Below, piece by piece: positions 25,156 to 34,389 of a DNA stretch of 64,000 nucleotides. A program made the translations under genes and the position numbers. Position 1 is the stretch's first letter; the number at the start of each line of letters is the position of its first letter. The notes under the pieces were generated by a model. That model saw nothing but the letters and a program-made list of their open reading frames with translations. It had not been told where the DNA came from and made no database searches. The stretch is from Oscheius onirici (Eukaryota; Nematoda; Chromadorea; Rhabditida; Rhabditidae), in the NCBI GenBank assembly GCA_932521025.1, contig OW051471.1, positions 2,542,001 to 2,606,000 on the forward strand, written 5' to 3'.

Positions 25156-25299
25156 TTACACAAATTGAATCAGATTATTGTTCTTCTCTGGAAGCAGCAG
25201 CGGCTGGTACTTCTTCCTCTCTTGACACTCAAAGTACCGGCTCATAATGACCACTACGGCTACGTTCATCAGCGTGACGATTATGACTATTACGAGCAT
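25156..25299 (-). CDS. Candidate single-pass membrane micropeptide, 47 residues
   Basis: ATG to TAA on minus, tail-to-tail with the collagen and 48 nt from its stop. Residues 1-19 are almost entirely Val, Ile, Leu and Met with one Asn, a strong membrane segment. A charged cytosol-like tail follows: SRYFECQERKKYQPLLLPEK, then Asn-rich and ending QFV. The PLLL-type motif resembles a dileucine sorting signal, but this is only suggestive. Support for a gene: TATAAAA on minus at 25324-25330, 25 nt before the ATG; a proper AATAAA after the stop; and codon choice unlike the flanking AT-rich DNA. No family recognised. It could instead be the last exon of a longer gene, since CCAATCAG precedes the ATG. 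Confidence 0.5.
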   Translation of the reverse strand: MLVIVIIVTLMNVAVVVIMSRYFECQERKKYQPLLLPEKNNNLIQFV

Positions 25300-25323
25300 A
25301 TCTGATTGGGAGGTTACTGTAGT

Positions 25324-25330
25324 TTTTATA
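25324..25330 (-). promoter_or_regulatory. TATA-like box of the micropeptide ORF
   Basis: Minus-strand TATAAAA, 25-31 nt upstream of the ATG at 25299. It would give an extremely short leader. A CCAATCAG between it and the ATG could alternatively be a splice or trans-splice acceptor. Confidence 0.4.
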
Positions 25331-28300
25331 GGAAAGAATTACCAAAGCCTGTGAGTTTTGGAATGACGGTGTTGATGAAGGAGAGCGATTCTGCAACTGA
25401 ATTTTATTTTTGTTGCAACTGTAGCTTCTATACTCTTGACTCTATACGCTGTCAATCGACTTCGTTTGGAGCAACACAAACGGTAATGAAAATGATTAGA
25501 TTTCCCATTTCGCAATGCGAATTTATGGAAAAGTCAAGTAAGGGAAGGATTGTTCCTATTTTATTTGCACCTTAGCACCGTTTTCGCAGTTTCCAACGAA
25601 ACACTATAAAGTCGGCGGTAATGGTTCTGCAGGCAACCCCCGTTCGTTTGAATTTGTGCGCGGGCTTTCTCAAACTCGCTATTCTGGTGTTTTTATTTTC
25701 TATTTTCCTATCCTATTTTCCACCCATTGTTTCACTTTCTCGATGCTTTTATCGAACTCGAACTCTAAAAGAATCCCTTAGACACTGAATTCATGCTAAA
25801 ATTGAGAGAAATCTAAATTAGGAGGGTAAAATTGTCGAAACGTGTGCATTTAGTTAGTTACTTTCAATTTTAGTTATCTTCATATAACACTCAACCGCGT
25901 ATTCAGTGCTTCAAAAAACTGACTTTCACATATAAACATTTGAAAAAAGCTACCTCGGTTATTTTTTGATATGTTTCAAGTTTCGCATATTATTTGCTCC
26001 TTTGTGGGTACTGTGCTTGACTATAACTTTGGGCTTCAAATTTACTGACAACTAACAACTGGAACCTTTGGGGGAGCAGAAATACGACACTGTAAATTTA
26101 GCCTAAAACTTGACTGAACCAAATGAACAGCCGTTCCTCTCGCAAAAGGATAGCCTCATAGCTGTCTCTTTTCAAAATTGTCAATTTTATTATGAACAAC
26201 GGCTCCATCACCAAAAAAAGAATATGTTTACCCTTGCTTTGAAACAAAAACAAGGTTATCCTACCTTCTTCGGCATTTGCAGCCATCGTAGTTGTTTTTC
26301 TTTCTCAAAATGTAGACTTTCAGAAATGTCGGATATCAGTCGAGATCTGAAGCTTTTTTTCTGATAAGAATTCGATCGTGACGATCCGAGATTCTAGAAT
26401 AAGCATGAGAACACGATTTTCGGGGAAATTTGGTAGAGTTTGGTCAGGAAATGGTCTAGTTGACAGACATCTGTCAATCTTCTGGACTGATCGGTGTTGA
26501 GAAGGAGAGAAAAATTTCTAGCCTATATAGTTTGTTTGGTACTTTTTTTTTCGAAACGCCAGAACATTGGGAAAAAAACTGCATATAACAACCAAAAAAA
26601 ATTTTGTAGCTGCTCAGTAAGCGAAGGCGAAAGTATTGAAAAATTAATGATTATTTGGTGAGGCACGTGCCAACAGACAACTGGTAGTAGACTGTTTTGA
26701 CTATACTATGCTTTTGTCGAAACAAAAACTTGGTATTTTGTCACGTTCTTGGACAGAAACGCACTGGATTTCCGTAGTAATTTTTCTTCCACAGCCAAAA
26801 AACTGTAGCTCGAAAATGTTTGTTTCAAAAGAATCTCAATACGCAAAGGTTCGACAATGTGATGCTGGAAAGATCCACACAACCCGTAAAAAACTACTTT
26901 CTTGTTATTTGAAAACGTTTTTTTGTCGTAGCGATACGAAATGGAGAGAACGTTTTGCTTTTTGCTCTATCGAAAATATCCAGGTTTACCCCGACGTTAA
27001 CTTCGCTCAAATAAAAAAAGAAAACTTTTATATCTATTTTTAAACAAAATCAATTTCAAAATGAAACGATAGAAACCCGTATTGTTTGCTTAGTCGTTTC
27101 TTGCACAGAAAAGGGTATTTCCAGAAGAGACAAATCAAAATGAATTGTACAAACTTTGACCATTATACGTATTTCTTTGAATCATAACGTTTTTCGAAAT
27201 TTTTTTGGATAAAACTGGTGAAAATGGTACTGTGAATGTCCTCAATATTCCAAAGATCGGAAAAAATGCAAGAGCTGCTAAAGAAGACAACAATTCCTTT
27301 CTTGACCGAAGTTTTCAGGCTTCTTTGGTTCAACATTTCGATATGTTTCAAGATAAAACCATAAGGTTTTCATCAGCAAAATACACTGATCTTCCTTGGC
27401 GGAATGTAAAAAATGACAAACACGATAAACATGATCATCAAGGAAAATTTCGAATGTTTCAAGAAGTGCTCGAATTGCTGCCAGTTGATGATGATTGCTT
27501 TTCTGAACTCTGGCTGCAAAAATTTCTGTAACACAAATTGAGAAAAAGTAGAGTGTAACAAGAAACGAACCTATGAAGAGTGGAGAAATTTGTAATGGAA
27601 CAGACTAAAAAGTTTTGAACACAAATCCAAAAGACCGCCAAAAAGCAGCCCCGCAACAAGACTATAACAAGCAGTTCGGGGCGATTTTCGATGCTTGAGT
27701 CCCGTGAGATAAGGACTCGGTTTGTGAGATAACACGAGGAAGTTTACTTGGAAAGAGACTGTACAGTCCATTTTTGGAAGTTTTTGCAAAAACACACGAG
27801 GTTTTAATAAAGGTCAACAAACGTAAAGGAGAGTAAGCAGAGATGCAAACTTCAGAAACAGTAGAATTTGAATCGTGTTCCAGCGTTGTGATATAAGTGC
27901 GGGATTTCATAAACCACCGTTATATGGTTTGTTCAAAAAAAAGAGAGCTCGACAGTAACCCATTTAATTCGCTGCGAGACCGGAATAACAACAGAAAACT
28001 TGGCTGAGTATCCTATGTTTCCATGTTATAAGGGTCTCGCGCGGAAACAAGTGGGTTACGGTCGAGCTCTCTTTTTTTTGAACAAACCACAGCTTGACTA
28101 TCGGGCGTAATATTTCACTAGTTGGTAGCTTGACAGATCAGCAAGCTATAGTTTGTGGTTTGGGTCATAATACCAATTACTCTGGACTTCATATGTTATC
28201 CTGACAGTAAAAAACGTTCAAATTTTTTGTAGCAACGCGCTGAAGGATAAAGAACTGAAGACAATTCTCATTTTTATACTTTTGGGATCAAAGATCACCG

Positions 28301-28723
28301 AAATCAGCTAATGAAACGGATATATGGCCTCTTCCTACAACAAAGCTCTCAGTAGATCCAAAATTCTGAATCATCTCCCAGCAATTTTTGTGAACAAGAA
28401 GACTTTTTCGCTCAGCGTTATTGTGCAAAGTACTCATTTTCGATCTATTTTTTTACTTTTCTGGACATCCAACTTTGTGAAATCACATTTTGAACCCAAT
28501 AAAACATAGTTGAAAAGTCGTTAGATCAAAAAACTTTCGGTTTCGTTGAAATTTCACAAATTCCTGCAACTCTATGACTCATTCCCTCTTCTCTCTTTTG
28601 AACTCTATTCTCCGACCCCAAACGCCTATTCATTGTCGTCCGAAAACCTAGCAACGATGGTATCTCCTTGGTAGCTCCGAGGCCCAAAAAGGTCTTTCTT
28701 CCGTCCATCGTTTTCGCCGCGAA
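25331..28723. other. 3.4 kb spacer
   Basis: No gene supported. Open frames such as 27205-27531 begin without ATG and show no domain. The sequence has many TGTTTC/GAAACA words. A small MITE at 27926-28091 is listed separately. Confidence 0.5.
27926..28091. mobile_element. Small MITE, about 165 bp
   Basis: Terminal inverted repeats of about 30 bp: 'tggtttgttcaaaaaaaag' plus 'agagctcga' at the left, mirrored by 'tcgagctctc' plus 'ttttttttgaacaaacca' at the right. They continue inwards with 'gtaacccat' / 'gtgggttac'. No coding capacity. Confidence 0.8.
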
Positions 28724-30605
28724 ATGAGCGGCTGGGACAGCCACCCACACGTTCCCCAGCAGGTTTTGTAGCTGTTTTTATGCGTAAAAAATTACTTGCA
28801 GTTTCCTCCGCCGTACACGCAACAGCCAGGAGTGTATCCTGGAGGCTACGCGGGAAATCAGGCTCCGTACTATGGGTATGTTTTTTTGTTTATCGACTTA
28901 ACGCGCGACAGATCTGGTTTGTGATGTATAATAAATTTCACTTTTTTTGCCATGTTTCAAAGTGTACAGGAGAGTCTGATTACGCTTTGGGCAACAATAT
29001 GTCAGCTTGTTGGTAGTTTTTGTATCACCTTTTTTGGTTTACTCTCAGAAGACTTCTTACAAGTTTCCGAAAAGCACATTTATCCAGATATCCTTAGCCA
29101 GAATGGAGCCAAGCTAAATGCTTCTTTTGTTCTGCTGAAACACAGTGAACTTTCTGTGAGTGAATTTCTCTCATTTTTTTTTGCTTCAAGAATGCTACGA
29201 GACATTGCACAAAAATTTTCTATGATGCGTTACCGGTGTTGATGGGAAGCTGAATAAACTAACCTTATTTTCAAACGTTTTGGCACTGTTTCAAGATTTC
29301 CACAACAACTAACGGAATTTTTAGGATGGTCAATTTTCACTTCTCAATAGAACAAACGACAGCCATTTCCAAGTTTTTCCACGTAAACAACTGTAATTCA
29401 TTGATTCATCTCTTCGGTCTTTTTTCCTCATTTCATGCAACGACTGAAACGGAAGAAAATCTGTGTAAATTTTAACTTCGGACTATTTGAATTTTGCTAG
29501 TCCCAAAAAAGTGTTTTCGGTTCTTCAAAAACTTGGGAAGAAATGGGTTTTTTTAAAAGGGACAGTCCCGTTGTGTGTAAGCATGTAAGCAAGGGAAATC
29601 AGGCAACTGCGTGGCGGGACCCACGACAAATTTAATTTTTGCATTTTTAGGGGGTTTACACTAATTTTTTCGATTTTTACTTGTTTTTAATCGATTTTTC
29701 GTGAAAATTTACGTCTAAAATGAGTGGTGGAACGCTAAAATTGATGGAAAATTGACTGAAATAGACGAAAACAACGGATTTAGGCCAAAAAGTGAATTTT
29801 CGTCTTTTTCTGTCATGTTTCCACCAAATTTGACGATCCACCACTCATTTTAGGGGTAATTTTCAACGAGAAATCGATAAAAACAAGTAGAAGTCGAAAA
29901 GATCAGCATAGAGCGAGTAAAACGCGGAAAATCAATATTTGAAATGTTTGAGATTTGAATGCGCGGGCGTTCCAGATTGTTCCTATCTGGCTATAATGTG
30001 ACTGTCCCTTTAAATACGAACAATTCGAAGGGTTCTGTTACACGACTTGAGCACTCTTCAATTTTAGTTACCTCAAACTTTTTTTAGCTGCACCATCAAT
30101 TGTGTTGGTTTCAAGCATGTGCGCTGGACCGGACCGGTCCGGTCCGATTTTCAAATTGGACCGCGCCGGTCCGGTCCGCCCGCCGCGATTCAAAAATCGG
30201 ACCGGACCGGCTTCAGCCGGTCCGAGCGCACATGTTTAGTTGGTTTCACTCAATGCTGCATAAAGAACTCTTGAAACAAATGTAATTATTTTCTGACAGG
30301 GCGATTCGATCAAAATTTTGAAAAACACAAATTTTTATTTCACGCCATTCTGCTGGTTTTATAGAGCGACTATACTAGCGTAGAAACTAGAGTTTAGGCT
30401 GCTTTGTTTCCAGGAAGAAACATGAAAAAACCTTGAAAAAGTCCAAAACCCTGTTTTCAGAATGTCCCAGCCGGCGGCCCAGTCCTCCAACTCCTCCGGC
30501 TGTTGCGGAAGCTGTTGTGGCCTCTGCTTCGGAATGTGCTGTGGCGCCATTTGTGCCGAATGTTGCAGTGAAATTCTCTGCTGTTGTTGTCAGTCGCTCT
30601 TCTGA
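28724..30605 (+). CDS. Small protein with Pro/Gln/Tyr-rich head and Cys-rich tail
   Basis: Exons 28724-28762, 28802-28875 and 30461-30605 join in frame to 85 residues. The N-terminal half (about 1-38) is MSGWDSHPHVPQQ followed by repeats of Pro, Tyr, Gly and Gln (PPPYTQQPG, YPGGYAGNQAPYYG). After a Ser/Gln linker the last 36 residues hold 15 cysteines in CC pairs and runs (SGCCGSCCGLCFGMCCG, AECCSE, LCCCC). This layout resembles CYSTM-type modules, which are membrane-associated and often palmitoylated; that is inference from composition. No signal peptide. Intron 2 (1.6 kb) carries a MITE. The stop overlaps an AATAAA (30605-30610), implying an ultra-short 3' UTR. Confidence 0.78.
29552..30014. 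mobile_element. TTTAAAGGGACA MITE, copy 3
   Basis: Left end TTTTAAAAGGGACAGTCCCG, right end 'aatgtgactgtccctttaaa'. Inner arms mirror each other through 'atgagtggtggaacgctaaa' and 'gatccaccactcat'. Nearly the same length and order as copy 4 at 47739-48195. It sits in intron 2 of the Cys-rich gene. Confidence 0.82.
30121..30230. repeat. GC-rich (GGACCGG)n patch
   Basis: Dense GGACCGGTCCGG words in an otherwise AT-rich intron: 'ctggaccggaccggtccgg', 'ggaccgcgccggtccgg' and 'ggaccggaccggcttcagcc'. The same vocabulary, including 'gcgattcaaaaatcggaccgg' type spacers, appears near 62095-62115 and 62800-62905. Self-complementary, so the patch can form alternative hairpins. Confidence 0.75.
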
Positions 30606-30610
30606 ATAAA

Positions 30611-32047
30611 TTCATTCTTTGGTCTCTTCCTGCGTGAAAAATCATCCTTCCTGCTTCGTTATCTTCCAATCCAATGGTTTTGAGAGGTCTGAAGGTCGAA
30701 CATCGATAAAAAATTATGTCTGGCTGTCGTCTTTCGATTCCTAGATTAAAGGTGATCAAAAATGAGAAGGGAAAGAGAGGCGTTGTAATTCACCAACAGC
30801 AATTATCGAAATTATTCAGTGATCAGATGTTCGATAGATGATATAACCTTGTTTCGAAGTATACGTTCATCTTATTCCATCAAAGCCTCAAACATCCAAT
30901 TTCTATGTGAAAAAAAACTTGACCTTTTCAATCAAGCATTGCTTCTCATCAACACATTTGCCTTGGTAAGTTGTTTCGAAAAACTGAATCGCAAAGAAGA
31001 AACCATAGAGCAGAAATAAAGCACGGATGAGCTGGACAGAGAGAATAATGATTTTGCTGTTCTATTAGGTTTCCTCGGGTCTATAACTTCTTCCACTTCA
31101 AAACATATAGAGCTGATATTTTACAGGGGTGATATTTAGCGCAGTAGAATACTACAGTTAAATAACAAAAAGATTTCCTCTCGGCGGACTCGAACCCTGG
31201 TCGCTCCATTGTGAATTTTCCAAACCCACTGCGCCACCCTCACATTTTCAGTTTAGGGGTGTTCCCAAAGTCAAAAATCGTTTTTCAAAAAAGTAAAATA
31301 CTCGTCTTTCTGAGGCGGTAATTATTGTAGTTGACAGTTTTTTTGTAGGATGCAACCCTGAAGAGTTATGGGCAAAATTGTGTTTTGATCGAAAATTAAA
31401 AGGGTCACTGTTCTCAGACGATGAGATATCCAGGTCTCTTATATAGCCTATTAATTCCGCCCCAGGTAGACCTACATTTTGAAAAAAAGTTCAGTCGATT
31501 TGGACTTTCTGGAAGAAGTTATAGGCCCGAGGAAAATACAGTGCGCGACATAATAGAAGACGTCCAGAAATCCTCAAAAAGGTAACTGAAGCTTGACTTT
31601 CTCTGCATCTTCTACGGTTTTCTGTTTCTTCAACTGCACTTAGGCATCTGATTCAACGTCTTCGCATTCGCTTGTAGGTTTTCGATCTTCGAACAATTTC
31701 ATAATCTCCAGGAAACTATAGTTCCATAGTCAAACAACCAGCCCATATCTTATCAGAGTACTATATGGCTTGGTCGACGTCTCTTTGACGGGAAGTCGTC
31801 TTGAACGGAGACTAGAAGATACTGTGGATCAAAATTAATTCTCGACACTCCGCTGCCGAGGGTCTCTGTTCAAGACGACCCAATCAAAGGAAAGAGTATA
31901 GAATTTGGAGAGTGCGAGATACCTTCCGGTCCATGTTAGTAGGACAGAGACAATGAGAGGAAATAGAACTGGAAAAATTCTGTAAAAAAACTCAGCCAAA
32001 GAACAATTAAAAGACGACAAACTTTCAAAAAGTTTCATTGTTCTTGA
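30611..32047. other. Spacer between convergent genes
   Basis: No gene supported apart from the repeat at 31160-31500. A 67-codon ATG frame (31835-32038, minus) has a hydrophobic stretch but directly follows the stop of the minus-strand gene and is probably 3' UTR. Confidence 0.45.
31160..31500 (-). repeat. Foldback family with tRNA-like Pol III module, copy 2
   Basis: Minus strand: arm at about 31340-31500 ('gccgaattaat' variants, 'aggctatataagagacctgg', 'gagaacagtgaccctttta'), then the tRNA-like module with A-box TGGCGCAGTGG at 31226-31236 and B-box GGTTCGAGTCC at 31186-31196. 'cgagaggaaatctttttgtt' follows. The B-box is a perfect match to the consensus. A-to-B spacing (40 nt) equals that of copies 1 and 3. 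Confidence 0.72.
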
Positions 32048-33184
32048 TCAGACCGATTGTTCTCCTCCTTCCGTTTCCATTGAGAAGAGTCTGTCGTCCA
32101 TGATGCCGGCCAGCTTGGCCGAGACCTTCTCGAATTCGGCAGCAGCACTCATATAGTGGTCCAGATCAGCCACCAGACTATCGATTCTTGTCTGCTCGGC
32201 ATCCAGTCGCTCCAGCCAATTCGTCATGCCCATCTGGAGACGCGTCTTCTCGACTGGCGACAGCTGACCAGATCCGGCCATGTCGCGCATCAGTCCGTAT
32301 TCGTGCTCTTCGCGAGCCGCAGAGAGACCTTCCTCGTTAAGCCAGAGAATCTCTTCTTCGTACTCTGGATGGATCCGAAGACGGGCAGCAGCGAAGTAGC
32401 CTGAAGGGGGTTTCGTGAATAAAGTGACAAGCTCAGATTCTCGCAACGCAATATATTATAAAACTTAGTGGGGAAAGGTCTCAACGAAACACGATGATAT
32501 TTTTAGCAATTTCTTTCCGTTTCCAAAGAACAATCGCAGTCTGATTAGTTTTTCAGACAAATGTTGTTTGTTGTTTCAGCATCAAAAGACACCTGCCCTT
32601 GCGGCAGAAGATTCACTTCTTCTTACAGATGCTATGCTACATTTCGCAACGCTTTGCTACTCTTTTTTGCTGCTATGGTGAGAGGCTATGTTCTGCTACT
32701 AATCTGGAGTGTGAATAACTCTCAAGTCTCCTACGCCTAGGTACTAAAAATGGTAGTCTTATTTTATTTAGCACACTCTACCAAAAAACTATAAAAGGTC
32801 TCGTCTGTCACTGGATCTTTTTTTATTCTACCACTAGAATGAACTGTACCAACTCATGAAAATTGTTGTACAGCTTTACAGTAGCCTACTTTTTGTCGTC
32901 TCCTTCAGAAATTCTATTCAAACCCCGAACAAAACTCTCAAAAAATTGTCACTAAATGGAAGTGTAGCAAGAACAAGGCTTTCTCTTCAGATTGACAGTG
33001 AACCATTTTTCGTCCCTACTCTAGAAAATCTACCCCAAATAAACTCGAACTAACCTATGAGTTGCTGCCTGGAAGTACTGAATTCTTCATCGAAGTTCTT
33101 TTGACTGCCTTCATCGTCCGACTCTTCCAGCTGCTGAACGGCTCGACGACGGACGGCGCGACGAAGGATTCCACGAAGAGACAT
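32048..33184 (-). CDS. 160-residue charged helical protein, family unknown
   Basis: Two exons on minus, 33055-33184 and 32048-32400, join in frame across a 654 nt intron. The protein starts MSLRGILRRAVRRR, a strongly basic segment, followed by an acidic Ser/Asp/Glu patch (EESDDEGS). Most of the rest is predicted helix rich in Glu, Leu and Ala (EYEEEILWLNEEG, LERLDAEQTRIDSLVADLD, AAEFEKVSAKLAGIMDD), likely coiled coil. No signal peptide or membrane segment. Codon use is that of a real gene (GTC, CTC, CTG, GAG enriched). I recognise no domain; a subunit of a coiled-coil complex is possible but unproven. Minus TATAAAA-like sequence occurs about 70 nt upstream of the ATG. Confidence 0.8.
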
Positions 33185-34389
33185 CTTCTGCCGGCGAGTA
33201 GAACACAATTGAGTTGTTTTGTTCCAAGTTTTGTAAAAACTTCAAATTGTGTCTTTTTATACTTTTTGAATGAAAAGTTTGAAACTTTTGAATAAAAAAT
33301 ATTGAAAAGACTAATTGTAAAGTTTTTGTTCAAACTTTTTTGTTGCTTTCTAAAATCGATTTATTTTGACAGTTTTGCTTCGCCAGATCGTCGTTGCCAG
33401 TAATGAGCGCATCTTTGATACAATTTCCTTTTTCGAACACACAAAACAATCGGAATTGCAGGCAAGTTAGATTGAATAACTGGACATCGGGAATCGACCA
33501 CAATTTTTTTTGTTTCACCAATTGTTTCCAAGTAGCAAGATTGGCTCAGTCCGTTCAATTCAACTTCTTGCTAAACAAAAGTGACCTAATTGCCTATCAA
33601 AGAAACTTGTTGACTTTGGTCGCTATCTTTCACTGGCCGTATCAATTTACTTCCACTGCCATGACCACCCGCTGTGTTTTGTCCATTTGCCAACACCTAT
33701 AGTCCTCCTCATCTTGAAGATGGTGATACTGTACCGTTTTTTCCTTCGAGACCTATCTAAACTAGAACAATGGTGTCTGTGGCTGACTCTCTGTTTGTTT
33801 GTCCGAGGCCACGGGATTCATCACGACAAGTCAGACATTATCAAGATTAGGTAGTCACTTTTGAACCGAAAAAAGGAAAACAGCTAATGTTTTTGCTTAC
33901 ACAATATAATGCTTCAAAGGTTGGGTAAAGTGGAGACTGTGCATGAGCAGCTACTACCCTTTTTCCTGTCAAACCAATATTCGAAAGTCTTTCTGTTTGG
34001 ATATTCAGCTCCTACGTTACATCCATTACAAAAATACTGAAACCGTCCGAAATCTATGAAAACTTTTGAAGTTGCTTTTTCCAATTTTCCAATTCGTTTT
34101 TTTGATCCCATCTGTCAGAACCGTTATTGAAAGACCGATTTTCCGAAGTTTCTAGAAAACGTTTGAAGACATATATAGAGACCATGATTACTCCGCATTT
34201 ACTACAGTAGAAAGTAGAAATAGAACGCATAATTGGAAGTGAACATAGGTAAGGTAGATCCAGTTATGGGGAAGAATCTTGTTGTTTCATTCATTGCGTA
34301 ATACGAAGGCTGCCGAAGACTGTTTACTGGTTCTCTTATTCCTCCACTTGTTTTCCAATCTCAAACCTTCACTTTTCCAGAACTACCGA
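33185..34389. other. Divergent intergenic region
   Basis: Separates the minus-strand coiled-coil gene from the plus-strand FMO. About 33765-33865 is a short repeat inverted relative to 2930-3060. The last bases before the FMO ATG contain CTTTTCCAG (34372-34380), a good splice or trans-splice acceptor nine nucleotides before the ATG. Confidence 0.45.
34372..34380 (+). promoter_or_regulatory. Candidate spliced-leader acceptor before the FMO start
   Basis: CTTTTCCAG followed by nine nucleotides and the FMO ATG, preceded by pyrimidine-rich sequence. No upstream coding exon is needed because the ATG begins exactly with the canonical FAD-binding strand. This favours an SL trans-splice site, though a 5' UTR intron is possible. 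Confidence 0.5.

Noticed and set aside
27205-27531. 108-codon plus-strand open frame, charged composition
   Set aside because: Begins at TTG rather than ATG, has no splice partner, no domain and lies in repeat-like AT-rich DNA.
31835-32038. 67-codon minus ATG frame with a hydrophobic segment just after the stop of the coiled-coil gene
   Set aside because: Most likely 3' UTR; no conserved start context, no separate promoter or polyadenylation signal seen.
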